Below, one piece after another: positions 35,001-46,026 of a stretch of DNA of 64,000 nucleotides. The stretch is from the NCBI GenBank assembly GCA_020698575.1, contig CM036240.1, forward strand, positions 17,168,211 to 17,232,210. The letters are read 5' to 3'. The stretch comes from Bostrychus sinensis (lineage: Eukaryota; Chordata; Actinopteri; Gobiiformes; Eleotridae). Each line of letters opens with the position of its first letter. The stretch's first letter is position 1. The notes below the pieces were generated by a model. The model saw only the letters and a list, made by a program, of their open reading frames with translations, was not told where the DNA came from and searched no databases. The translations under genes and the position numbers were made by a program.

Positions 35001-35734
35001 CACAGACACAAAGATTGGAAGTTCTTGCTGAGATGACATTTGACTTTATATAACACAGACCAAAGTATTCATTCACATATTAGGTAGTAGCAGCAAAAAA
35101 AAGGAGCTGCTGACATTGACTTGTTGAGTGGTGGAAGACGCACTTTGAATATCTCCTCAATCTCAATGATGAACACTTTGTTTAAACCTCTCCCCAGCCA
35201 TCCTGCCTGTAAGCGCGATGGATGAAGAATTAAATGTGGACACCTAATACAAAATCTGTGTTGTGCATTTAACTTCCTGTTGTCACCAATTTTACTCTGC
35301 ATTTTTATAATCCAGTAAGTTTGGCAGGTCGGTTTATATTCTAATGAGCCTTCATGCTGCAGAATAATGCACCTGTAGCAAGTGTAAAAGCCTATTTTTG
35401 CTAACACAACAGAGTGCATCTACACCAGGCTCTGCAGCCTATGGTGTTAGAGCAGCATGTGGCTCGTTAGCCCTGTTCTTGTGGCTCCTTGGGCATTTGA
35501 CATCTGGACCCTTATTCTCATAGTCTCACATGGACCCTCAACAATAAAACTTCCTTCTATTCATAGTCATGTTTTTTTTCCATAGATTTCTTTCAAAACT
35601 ACAAAAAACACGGACCCCCTTTTAAAAACAAATAATAATAATTTTTAAACAAGTATATAACTGTAATTGATTTAAAACTCAGTTTTTATTTATGTACTTA
35701 ATAGAGACAATAAGGAAATGAGCAGATGACAGAT

Positions 35735-35825
35735 TTTTATTTTATTTTATTTATTTGACCTTTATGTAACCAGGAAAGTCCCACTGAGATTCAGAGCAGT
35801 AAATACACATACTATATATAGAAAT
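35735..35825. repeat. Short dispersed repeat fragment
   Basis: TTTATTTGACCTTTATGTAACCAGGAAAGT-type wording ('tttatttgacc', 'taaccaggaaagtcccactgagat') is a recurrent fish repeat end. There is one copy, with no other landmarks. Confidence 0.5.
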
Positions 35826-35866
35826 GTATTTAAAAAATTAGAAACATTTTAGTGCTCACTGCATCT

Positions 35867-36875
35867 TAGGGATGTAACGATTCTTCGTAAATCGGCTAAA
35901 AATCGATGCTAAAGAGAAAAATTTTGAATGGTGCGGAAAAAAATGTCCCTTTAAAACGGCGTGCAGGCCAACAGAGTTTAAGGGTGAGTAATCTGGCTCA
36001 CATATTTGGCGCTCGACATCAATAGCTGACCATTTTACTGTAAAAACATTTATTTATATCTAGTTTTCGTTTACAGGACACGTAAAATCATTAGCCCGAC
36101 TTGCCAGGAACATGAAAAGACTGTACAAGAGCTTCATTACTCGGAGCGGCTCGGAAGAGCGCTCCCTCACCTCTCGCACAGACAGAGGAACGCACACACA
36201 GCGCCATCATTTACAAAGGAAAAACAAGTCCAGGGCGGACAGCAGGAGAGACACATCCGAAGGTATTATTTAGGCATTGAGGCACCTGTTCTCTCTGTTT
36301 GCCATTGTTCATAAAGTAACTTGTTGTTAGCAGCGAGCTAAAGGAAAGCTAAGTGGCTAACAACAGCTAAAGTTTATATGAAGTTTCAGTGGCCCCTCCC
36401 CCGGAGCGTTTCCATGGAGATCAGTGTCTTTACTGAGGATGTGTCTTTCCTCACTGATATTTTTATAAGACTTGACTTATATTAGGCCCATTATATATTA
36501 CTAAGGCGTAGATTTGTAATAAACTGCTTCTCTATGCATTGGTTGCTACTAAAGTGTATCTGTTTTTTGAAGGAGAGTAGAAAGATGTTATTAAAAGTCA
36601 CTAACAAATTGATTTATATATTTTTGTTATTTTGACCCTATCTCATTGTTTTAATATCTACTTTTTTATTCAATTTCTGTTAATAAGAAATGTACAACAA
36701 TTTAAGTTTGATAAGGAGACACAAATAAGCTATGTAAAAGAAATCATAATATAATATAATATAATACAGCATAATTATATTGCGACTAAGTCTGCTAATG
36801 AAATTGTAAAAAACTGTAATCCTGAATATAAAATCATGAATTGAATCGTGACTTCAGTGCATCGTTACATCCCTA
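35867..36875. mobile_element. hAT-like non-autonomous element with perfect TSD
   Basis: Left terminus TAGGGATGTAACGATTC (35867 on), right terminus ATCGTTACATCCCTA (to 36875). It is flanked on both sides by the identical octamer CTGCATCT (35859-35866 and 36876-36883). Length 1009 bp, no open frame for a transposase, so it is mobilised in trans if at all. The interior includes a CpG-richer segment (36120-36230) and an ATAAT simple repeat at about 36749-36765. Confidence 0.9.
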
Positions 36876-36883
36876 CTGCATCT

Positions 36884-39629
36884 TAATTTTCTGTATTGCC
36901 AAAATTCTATGTAATAAAACCTCATACAATTGCAGGTTCAATTATAACAATTTTCTCACAACACCTACATGCAGGAGTTATCAGTGTGAACAGAGCTGAG
37001 GAGCTGTAATAGCCTTATGCTTTGTAACCTTTTTATTGCAAAAAAACCCTCAGTTAGAAGTCTTATTGTCTCATTCCATAATATAGACAGATTCAAATAT
37101 TATAAGTCTATTGATTTATGTATATTTTCTACAAATATATTCTCCTCCCACTTAAAATCCATACATCATGCGTATTTGTACTGTGGCGAGTGTTATTGAT
37201 TTGTACTGCTATATGTTCTCTGATGTAAAGGTCATTGTGTATTATAAACTTTACCAGGGCTGTTGACATTAAAAACCCAGATTATCAGACAAGGAAATTA
37301 TACTGTGCACTGTTTCAGGGCACACAGGCTCTCTCGTCAAGGATTACAACGAGCGCCATTTTGTTTCCAGATAATTTCCCTAACTTCAGCATAGTGGTCA
37401 AGGCAAAATGTCCGACTGCGCTGAGAGAATGACAAGGAACTATAGGGCAGAAACTAGATCAGGAGAATCATTTGATCATTTTTGTTTTTGTTTTTTTTTT
37501 GCCAAGGGCTGAGGCAGATTGGGCGCCTGCAGCTCATAAATAATATAAAGTGAGAACTAGCCACCCAAGATGACACGATGACACTATGACACACTTGTCA
37601 CATGCCATTTCTTACACATTTCTTTTAAGTCTTTACGCAGTTCCTGAAGTAAACTGTTTTTTTGGTTTTTTAACAATAAAAAGTCAGTTTTTTTTTCTTT
37701 GGATGTGGTGAGTGGAAAGCTGAGGCTCTGTCCTTCATACTTCCTGACAGCTCGTATAATAGTGCTATTGATAATGTGTCACCTGTGATGCTTTATGTGC
37801 TGCTGGGGATCAAGTGTGATATCTGTGTGAGAGTACAACTTCTACTACTACATGTGTACTACAATACTTCTCCATTTAACACGTGTTACTATAGTGTTAC
37901 TATATTTTTACTGCATTGAACTACATTTTATTACCTTCCTCATTTGCTCATTTTATCATGGTTCTATTAAAGTTTTGTGTACTTCATATAATTCTTGGCA
38001 CAGTGCTGTTTCCATTTTGTCCGTGTCGACCGAGACTTTTTAAAGCAGCTATTTTCTTTTGTGCCGTTCAGTTACTGATGATTGAATCTAATGACATATA
38101 TTTTTGAAGGACATACACAAAGACATACACTTAAGTATGTACTATACTATTTAAGTCTGTAGTGATAGTAGTCCTTGTAGTGGTAGACGCAAATACCTTT
38201 TTGCTGCTTGGTATGCACACACTGACCCACATACCTGTTTGGCAGTAGCTGCTAAGGGATATTTTGTATAACACATACATTTGAAGTATCTGGATGACAT
38301 CAGGGTACTTCACAGCTGTACTAAATGTTTCCTGACACATGCCTAAAGTGTTGTATTTCCAGATAAAAGCTGTATGTCTCACACCAGAGTAACTGAATCA
38401 TGAGGCGAATGACAATCCCCTGTTTGTTTCATTTTTCATTCATTCTTTTTCTCTTTTGTAAATCTTCCATCGGAGCTGAGACTTTTAAGAAGGTGAGAGT
38501 GGAGGACACTGGCCCCGCTCTTTGCATCATCTCCGTGAACAAAGAGGTGCAGTGTGAGACTGACAGGAGCCCGTCAGGCCCACTGTGGTTTTCTGCTGCC
38601 CTCAGGAGCAAGTTAACACGCTGAGACATATACATGAATGTAGGCAAACAATTATCATATTTTTTGTGATCAGAGACAAAGTTTGATTGACATTCAAGTC
38701 CTTTGTCACAGTTTCTCCAGCAGAACAGATTGCACTGATATAAAAAAAGAAAGAATATATACAAAATTGCTATTGGGAAGCAATAAAATCCTTGAAACAG
38801 TTGAAGTACACCTCATAAATACTGTATAAATATTGGTCCTTTAGTGATGTTTTTATGTAGTTCCTAGTGTATTTTCAAGCAACATTACTTGTTTTTTTTC
38901 TTGCCATAGGTGAACATAAATGATCTTGAGTTTCTCAAGAGCATTACTTCAACAACTGTATGTCAAAGTGCTCTCACCATCCATTATTACGGACTTTTTT
39001 ATCAGTAGTATTTGGCTACAGGAAAATAGTTTCTTCTACTTGCTCCCTGTGTGCACAGCAGCAGCCTCCTCTGTCCTGTGGCATAGAGAATATATACTGT
39101 AATAATGGTATAAGAGCAATTGTTTTTCAAGGTAAATTATACTGAGGGTCTTGCACTTTATGGCTAAGTTGCTAGCATGCTAATTAGCTTGTTAAAGCAG
39201 AGCCTTTCAGCAAGAGGACTTTTTAATTAGCAGAGATGTTAATTACACCTCACAGTCTTCCCTTTGGCCAGAATTAAGACATATCTGCCAGTATGGCATT
39301 TATGGACACACAAAAACTCAATTCAAAGTTCATGCTGCTGAAGTCTTATTATCAACAAAATGTGGCAATAGAAAATTGCCATCTTGTGTCCATAATTATG
39401 ACTATGCACAACATTAGAAGTTGCTTATAACTGCAGTTAGCAGCAGGTCGCCCTCCTATACACGCATCACTGAACCAACAAGGAAAGCAGCTGGATCCTA
39501 TATCACACAGTATATAATATATTTTAGCAGCATAGTTGAATTTATTGCATGTAAAAAGAAACTAAAATGTTGCCCTTTTTAAGATATTTCTGGCTAAAGC
39601 TTCTGTGGCTTTATTTAATAATAAATTAG
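36884..39629. other. Intergenic, no gene supported
   Basis: Mostly AT-rich unique-looking DNA. A GC-richer patch at 38470-38625 carries a 74-codon plus-strand frame (38400-38624) with a hydrophobic N-terminus and, on the other strand, a 111-codon frame (38429-38764). Neither matches a family I recognise. Confidence 0.4.
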
Positions 39630-39985
39630 TCTTATATAGAGCTTTTTAGGGACTCAAAGTCACTTTACAATATGGTGCATTATTCATTCAGTGCTCAGTC
39701 TCACTGTGGTGGCGAGCTACCACATCTGCCTTGGGCAGATTGACAGGAGCATAGCTGCCATTTTGAGACTGTCCCCTCTGACCACCACCAAACACAGTCA
39801 CACTGACAAGATGGTTGAAGTGTCTTGCCCAAGGATACAACAACAGTATGCATTGCCAGTAGCGGGGCTCAAACTGCCAACCTCCAGGTTAGTGGGCAAG
39901 CATCACTACCAGCTGAGCTACTGAGTATCTGTAGCTGCTCTATAGTATATGCATGCTCTACCAACTGAGCTAACGAGCTGCTTGT
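39630..39985 (-). repeat. tRNA-headed SINE-like repeat, family D, doubled head
   Basis: The minus strand reads AGTAGCTCAGCTGGTAGTG (A box TAGCTCAGCTGG) with B box AGTTTGAGCCCC, then 'ccttgggcaagacacttcaacc', then the body shared with 29000-29180. A second tRNA-like head (TTAGCTCAGTTGGTAGAGC) lies just outside at about 39958-39977, suggesting either two SINEs or a duplicated head. Confidence 0.75.
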
Positions 39986-40171
39986 TGCTCCAGTGCCTGA
40001 AGAAAACACTCTACAGTCCACTTGTTTGGACTTTTAATTTGTTTTAAGGATCTTTCAGAAGGTTTTAAGGCTTAAAGATCTGAAGGACTTTCTTTGTAAT
40101 GAACTTTGTTATTTCATAAAGACATTTAAACCTCTAGCTAAGACATGTCACTAAGAACATTTACAGTGTGA

Positions 40172-40184
40172 ACTTATTATTAGT
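40172..40184. repeat. Rex3-like target-site duplication, left copy
   Basis: ACTTATTATTAGT here is identical to 43517-43529 immediately after the retrotransposon tail. It defines both ends of the insertion to the base. Confidence 0.9.
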
Positions 40185-40333
40185 CTCCCCCTTGAACTGC
40201 CACCTTATCGTGGTGGGGGAGTTTGAGTGCCCGAATGATCCTAGGAGCTATGTTGCCTGGGGCATTATGCCCCTGGTAGGGTCTCCCATGGCAAACAGGT
40301 CCTAGGTGACGGGCCAGACTAAGAGCAGTTTAT
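40185..40333 (+). ncRNA. Candidate HDV-like self-cleaving ribozyme, Rex3-like 5' end
   Basis: Hand folding gives an HDV-type nested double pseudoknot. P1: 40185-40191 (CTCCCCC) with 40215-40221 (GGGGGAG), 7 bp. P2: 40193-40200 (TGAACTGC) with 40325-40332 (GCAGTTTA), 8 bp including one G-U. P3: 40202-40204 with 40212-40214, closing a 7-nt loop (UUAUCGU). P4: 40222-40225 with 40315-40318 and 40229-40233 with 40310-40314, extended by CCTAGG/CCTAGG (40240-40245, 40301-40306) and a GC hairpin at 40256-40276. J4/2 reads C-U-A-A-G-A (40319-40324), fitting the C-N-A-A pattern with a putative catalytic C at 40319. P1 starts exactly at the element border, where cleavage would occur. Caveats: the 5' nucleotide is C rather than the usual G, P1.1 is not obvious, and P4 is very long. 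HDV-like ribozymes are known at 5' ends of R2 and RTE elements; the assignment to Rex3 here is inference. Confidence 0.55.
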
Positions 40334-40342
40334 AAATCCCCT

Positions 40343-43300
40343 ATGAACAGTATTATATTGAGGACCGTGACGTCGCCCGGTATGGTGCAGCCGGGGCCCC
40401 ACCCTGGAGCCAGGCCTGGGGTTGGGGCTCGAATGCGAGCGCCTGGTGGCCGGGCCTTTGCCCATGGGGCCCGGCCGGGTACAACCCGAAAGAGCGACGT
40501 GGGCCCGACCTCCTGTGGGCTCACCACCCGCAGAGGAAACCGTAGGGGACCGGTGCTGTGTGGATCAGGCGGCAGTCGAAGGCGGGTGCCTCGACGACCC
40601 GGTCCCCGGACACAGCTTCTAGCTGTAGGGACATGGAATGTCACCTCACTGGGGGGGAAGGAGCCTGAGCTTGTGCGGGAGGTTGAGAGATACCGGCTAG
40701 ATATAGTCGGGCTCACCTACACGCACAGCTTGGGCTCTGAAACCCAGCTCCTCGAGAGAGGTTGGACTCTCCACTACTCTGGCGTTGCCCACGGTGAGAG
40801 GCGGCGGGCTGGTGTGGGCTTGCTTATAGCCCCCCAGCTCAGCCGCCATGTGTTGGAGTTTACCCCAGTAAACGAGAGGGTCGCGTCCCTACGCCTTCTG
40901 GTTGGGGACAGGTCTCTTACTGTTGTTTGTGCCTATGGGCCAAATAGCAGTACAGAGTACCCGGCCTTCTTGGAGTCCCTGGGAGGTGTACTGGAAGGTG
41001 CACCGACTGGGGACTCCATTGTTTTGCTGGGAGACGTCAACGCCCACGTGGGCGATGACAGTGATACCTGGAGGGGTGTGATTGGGAAGAACGGCCTCCC
41101 TGATCTGAACCCGAGCGGTGTTTTGTTATTGGACTTCTGTGCTAGTCACAGTTTGTCCATAACGAACACCATGTTCGAGCACAAGGGTGTCCATAAGTGC
41201 ACGTGGCACCAGGACACCCTAGGCCGGAGGTCGATGATCGACTTTGTAGTCGTGTCATCTGACCTTCGGCCGTGTGTCTTGGACACTCGGGTGAAGAGAG
41301 GGGTTGAGCTGTCAACTGATCACCACCTGGTGGTGAGTTGAATCCGCTGGCGGGGAAGGAGGCTGGACAGACTCGGCAGACCCAAACGTGTTGTGAGGGT
41401 CTGTTGGGAACGTCTGGCTGAGCCCTCTGTCAGAGGGGTCTTCAACTCCCACCTCCGGGAGAGCTTTGACCAGATCCCGAGGGAGGTTGGAGACATGGAG
41501 TCCGAGTGGATCATGTTGTCCACCTCTATTGTCGATGCGGCCGTTCGGAGCTGTGGCCGTAAGGTCTCTGGTGCCTGTCGTGGTGGCAATCCCCGAACCC
41601 GGTGGTGGACACCGGAAGTAAGGGATGTCATCAGGCTGAAGAAGGAGTCCTATGGAGCTTGGTTGGCTTGTGGGACTCCTGAATGCAGCTGATGGGTACT
41701 GGCAGGCCAAGCGTGCTGCAGCCCGGGCGGTTGTGGAGGCAAAAACCCGGGTCTGGGAAAAGTTCGGGGAGGCCATGGAGGAGGACTATCGGTTGGCCTC
41801 AAAGAAATTCTGGCAAACCGTCCGCCGCCTCAGGAGGGGGAAGCAGTGCTTCACAAACACTGTTTACAGTGGAGGTGGGGAGCTGTTGACCTCAACTGGG
41901 GATGTTGTCGGGCGGTGGAAGAAATACTTTGAGGATCTCCTCAATCCCACCGACACGCCTTCCGTTGAGGAAGCAGAGGCTGGGGACTCAGAGGTGGACT
42001 CGTCCATCACCCAAGCTGAAGTCACTGAGGTGGTTGGAAAGCTCCTCAGTGGCAAGGCTCCGGGGGTGGATGAGATCCGTCCTGAGTACCTCAAGTCCCT
42101 GGATGTTGTGGGGTTGTCGTGACTGACACGTCTCTGCAACATCGCGTGGCGTTTGGGGACAGTACCTCTGGACTGGCAGACCAGGGTAGTGGTCCCTCTT
42201 TTTAAGAAGGGGGACCGGAGGGTGTGTTCCAACTACAGGGGGATCACACTCCTCAGCCTCCCCGGGAAAGTCTATTCCAGGGTACTGGAGAGGAGAATTC
42301 GGCCGATAGTCGAACCCCGGATTCAGGAGGAACAATGCGGTTTTTGTCCTGGCCGTGGAACAGTGGACCAGCTCTACACCCTCTATCGGGTGCTCGAGGG
42401 TTCATGGGAGTTCGCCCAACCAGTCCACATGTGTTTTGTGGATTTGGAGAAGGCGTTCGACCGTGTTCCTCGTAGCGTCCTGTGGGGGGTGCTCTGGGAG
42501 TATGGGGTCCGGGGCCCTTTGCTAAGGGCTGTCCGGTCCCTGTATGACTGGAGCAGGAGTTTGGTTCGCATTGCCGGTTGTAAGTCAGACCTGTTCCCAG
42601 TGCATGTTGGACTCCGGCAGGGCTGCCCTTTGTCACCGGTTCTGTTCATTATTTTCATGGACAGAATTTCTAGGCGCAGCCAAGGGCCGGAGGGTGTCTG
42701 GTTTGGGAACCACAGGATTTCATCTCTGCTTTTTGCGGATGATGTTGTCCTGTTGGCTTCATCAAACCAGGACCTTCAGTGTGCACTGGGGCGGTTTGCG
42801 GCCGAGTGTGAAGTGGCTGGGATGAGAATCAGCACCTCCAAGTCTGAGGCCATGGTTCTCGACCGGAAAAGGGAGGCTCCTGCCTCAAGTGGAGGAGTTC
42901 AAGTATCTTGGGGTCTTGTTCAGGAGTGAGGGAAGGATGGAGCGTGAGATCGACAGGCGGATCGGTGCAGCGTCTGCAGTAATGCAGTCGTTGTATCGGC
43001 CTGTCGTGGTAAAGAAGGAGCTGAGCTGAAAGGCGAAGCTCTCAATTTATCGGTCGATCTACGTTCCTATTCTCTCCCCTGGTCATGAGCTTTGGGTCAT
43101 GACCGAAAGGACAAGATCCCGGATACAAGCGGCCGAAATGAGTTTCCGCCGCAGGGTGGCTGGGCGCTCCCTTAGAGATAAGGTGAGGAGCTCTGTCACC
43201 CGGGAGGAGCTTGGAGTAGAGCCGCTGCTCCTCCACATCGAGAGGAGTCAGTTGAGGTGACTCGGGCATCTGTTCCGGATGCCTCCTGGACGCCTCCCTG

Positions 43301-43494
43301 GGAAGGTGTTCCGAGCATGTCCCACCGGGCGGAGGCCCCGGGGAAGACCTAGGACACGCTGGAGGGACTATGTCTCTCGGCTGGCCTGGAAACGCCTTGG
43401 GGTACCCCCGGTAGAGCTGGAGGAAGTGTCTGTGGATAGGGAAGTCTGGGCATCTTTGCTTAGACTGCTGCCTCCGCGACCCGGTCCCGGATAA
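40343..43494 (+). pseudogene. Rex3-like endonuclease-reverse transcriptase ORF, disabled
   Basis: In the intact element this single polyprotein nicks target DNA (AP-like endonuclease) and reverse-transcribes the RNA in place. The endonuclease covers 40613-41338 (TWNVTSL start, LLGDVNAHVGD, CTWHQ, STDHHLVVS). The RT covers about 42000-42860 (GKAPGVDEI, FKKGDRRVCSNYRGITLL, FVDLEKAFDRVP, LRQGCPLSPVLF, catalytic FADD within LLFADDVVLLA, near 42737). The C-terminal block has WVMTERTRSRIQAAE and RPRGRPRTRWRDYV. Lesions: in-frame TGA stops at 41339, 42120, 43027 and 43258, and frameshifts near 41680 and 42880. The copy cannot make the full protein. Later frames (43279-43494) end at a TAA 22 bases before the element end. 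Confidence 0.9.
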
Positions 43495-43516
43495 GCGGAA
43501 GAAGATGGATGGATGG

Positions 43517-43529
43517 ACTTATTATTAGT
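43517..43529. repeat. Rex3-like target-site duplication, right copy
   Basis: ACTTATTATTAGT directly follows the GGATGGATGG tail and equals 40172-40184. Confidence 0.9.
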
Positions 43530-44039
43530 ACAATAGGATTAGTACAAGCTTGTACACCAGATGTGTTGGTTATATAAATGTAAGGCATTTATTGTGTAGA
43601 TACATCTGGAAGGATACAGCTCATTAACACTCAGATTCTTTCTCTGGGTTTTGCAGTGCTAAAACAGTCCTTATATTCCCAAGGGTTGTGTAGGTGGTCT
43701 GAAATAGAGAGAGATTGAGAGTGGATGATGTAATGCTGAAGTAGATGAGATGATTCTAGTGCTGGTTTGGCAGACAACTGTCTGCAAGTGTAAAAGGACA
43801 TTTAGATGCTCTACATGGGGAGCAACAGTTGCTAAATGGGATATATGTCAGGCTGCGTGGGTGATTTCTGCCCCATTGAGTTGGATTGGTACAATTAATT
43901 ATGTATAACACTATGTGTCCTCGAGCACAGATGGGGGCTTGTAGATTAAGCTTAAGATACTGTCTATCACCACAAGTATTTAGTTTTTGTGTGTGGTGCA
44001 CTGAGAGGCAGAAATGAATAAAAATCTAAATACTAAACA

Positions 44040-44225
44040 ATTCCAAACAATCGCTGTGAGAAATTAAAGAATTCTGTACCATTGCTGGATAGGGCCAAAG
44101 ATACTAGCTGCATCAAGGGGTCAGTAACAAATATTGAATTCTTTGGCTAAAAATATTGTGCATTTACTCCTAAACTACACGATCCTCGGTTTGAGTCCAG
44201 GTCTGGGCAACTTTGCTATTGTTTG
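44040..44225. repeat. Family C SINE-like copy
   Basis: GCATTTACTCCTAAACTACA and CCTCGGTTTGAGTCCAGGTC (B-box-like, about 44185-44204) parallel the head at 63532-63590. On the other side, CATCAAGGGGTCAGTAACAA echoes the GACCCCTTGTGG tail motif. Diverged copy. Confidence 0.55.
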
Positions 44226-44464
44226 TTTGTTTGTTGTATTTTCATTAAAATGTATAATTATGAATGCATGCCACTGCACAGTTGGTTACGGAGTAAATTC
44301 TCCCAGTCTCCCTTTGACTTCTGTGACTAATGGCAGAAGTTTATTTTTGGTCCTGTTATTACAGATACATGCTGCCAAACAGGGAATGAGAACTAACACT
44401 TCAATAAAATCATGTGAAAGGTTTAACCAGCACCAGGTGTAAGGATTCCTGCAGTCAGTTGCTC

Positions 44465-44853
44465 TTTTACTTCACTTTTCTTCTCAACTTCCAGAGTACA
44501 TTTACAACATACTTTTACATTTCCAAGAGTAAATTCTGAATCTCCAAATGAAGTCTTTTCGATCCAAGTAGCAGTAATTGTAGTTGCAGTGAATTGTAAC
44601 AAGTGTAATAGTAATTACAATAATAGTTGTAGCTGTAGTTAGTAGTAGTAATTGTGGTGCTTGTAAAAGTAGTAATAATTAGAAAAGGTGTGTAATTGTG
44701 TACAAAGAAAGTAAAGTAAACGTCAACACTCAACACTATTTACTTTGACTCAAGTATTTTTGTGAACAACATTTACATGTACTTGAGTAACATTATTTTG
44801 AAGTAACAGTACTTTTATTTCAGCACAGGTTTGGAGTACTTAGTCCACATCTG
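44465..44853. repeat. GTA-rich hAT-like MITE copy
   Basis: Body words of the family (TTCTGAATCTCCAAATGAAG, GTAGTAGTAATTGTGG, 'gtacttgagtaacattattttgaagtaac', 'gcacaggtttggagtactta') end in CCACATCTG at 44853, a one-base variant of CCACCTCTG. Left terminus not preserved. Confidence 0.6.
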
Positions 44854-45846
44854 TATATAACTATGCATATAATGGCATCATAGTTGTACAATAAGTGGAG
44901 TCCAATTTATAAGAAGCTGGAGTGTTATATGGACCCAAAAATAGCCCAAAGATAAACATTTTCACAAATCAATAATAAACAGGTGACTGAACAGTAAGAT
45001 AATGAAAAATCTGATATTTCAAATAATAAACAGCGGGCTCGGCTCAACAGCTTCAGGGTGAAAGCAAACAGACATCATTCACAACACTTATTACTGAAAT
45101 GTACCCAGAGTTTCAATAAATAATAAGACTTATATATTTCTAATACTGTACTCAGGCAGAGAAGTTTAACTGTTTTTGTTTTATTCCTACAGGACCATGG
45201 GCAGAGACTTGAGTGACAAAAGAGTAGATTGTGTGAGGATTACACACAGTTACAAAGTGTAGTACTGGTACTTTGGACAGATTAAAATACAGCCACTACT
45301 ACTTTTTGTGTCCCAAGCCTGATTAAATGGTTGTAATGTTAAATGTGACAAGCACTGGCTGATGATATGATGATTATTGCCAGCGATGGTTTGTTGGTTT
45401 GTTACAGTCCCACTTAAAACACAAATTAATTGAACTCAGTGCTTGAAGTGGGAAACTTAGGTGTAATGTGTGTTTTCATGTTCCCTTGAAGTATTTTGCC
45501 CTTTCAGATAAATGGAGATAACATGGCTTTAAACAACATCTATATTTTCATACCAAAGGCTCATGAGCTTTCAGACATGATCTTGAACATGTTTTAGATT
45601 TTTCCTAATGCACATAATACATCAATAAATTGGAATATTGTGTAAAAGGTGGTTGTGGTTCTGCAGCTGGACAAAACCCTGCTCCTCTGTCCTTTACTGC
45701 ACTTTGCTCTGGAACTTTGCATCTGGACTTTACACTTGCAAAGTTTTATTTTTATTTTTTTAGATATTTGTACTTAATTTTAGATTCTAAGCCATTTGTA
45801 ATGATGTTGTAAATAATGTTTGCCTTCTTCTTGCTCATCTACTTAA

Positions 45847-46026
45847 AGCTGCACTACCTGATTTTTTTCTTCCTTGTATTTTGGTAAAAATAATGATTTA
45901 GATATTAGTACAGCATAACAGAAGAAAAAAATGAGACTTTGAGGTAGGAAAGCGGAGTGTATCATTCAAACTCAACATTTTTTTAGACACATCACTTTTA
46001 CAGTCACAAAATCAGGTAGTGCAGCT
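45847..46026. mobile_element. 180-bp MITE, perfect 19-bp inverted repeats, TTAA context
   Basis: AGCTGCACTACCTGATTTT (45847-45865) is repeated exactly in inverse at 46008-46026. TTAA precedes the left end (45843-45846) and CTAA lies one base beyond the right end, which suggests a piggyBac-like TTAA insertion with some decay. No coding capacity. Confidence 0.8.

Larger units (their letters stand above)
40185..43516 (+). mobile_element. Full-length Rex3-like (RTE clade) retrotransposon
   Basis: A 3332-bp non-LTR element bracketed by a perfect 13-bp duplication. It contains a structured 5' leader (40185-40342), one EN-RT reading frame, almost no 3'UTR and a short GATG tail (43505-43516), which is the tail type I recall for Rex3. 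Two stretches match the commonly used Rex3 RT primer sites as I remember them: 42618-42638 exactly, and 42174-42193 with about two mismatches. GC content is well above the flanks. Full length is unusual because RTE copies are usually 5'-truncated. The host DNA is intergenic between ndufa10 and the CNTNAP gene. Confidence 0.9.

Noticed and set aside
39940..39985. Possible tRNA gene on the minus strand
   Set aside because: Only the 5' half with an A box is present next to a SINE body; there is no complete cloverleaf.
40330..42658. Long minus-strand frames within the retrotransposon (for example 40330-40716, 41312-41776)
   Set aside because: Antisense shadows of the GC-rich endonuclease-RT coding strand.
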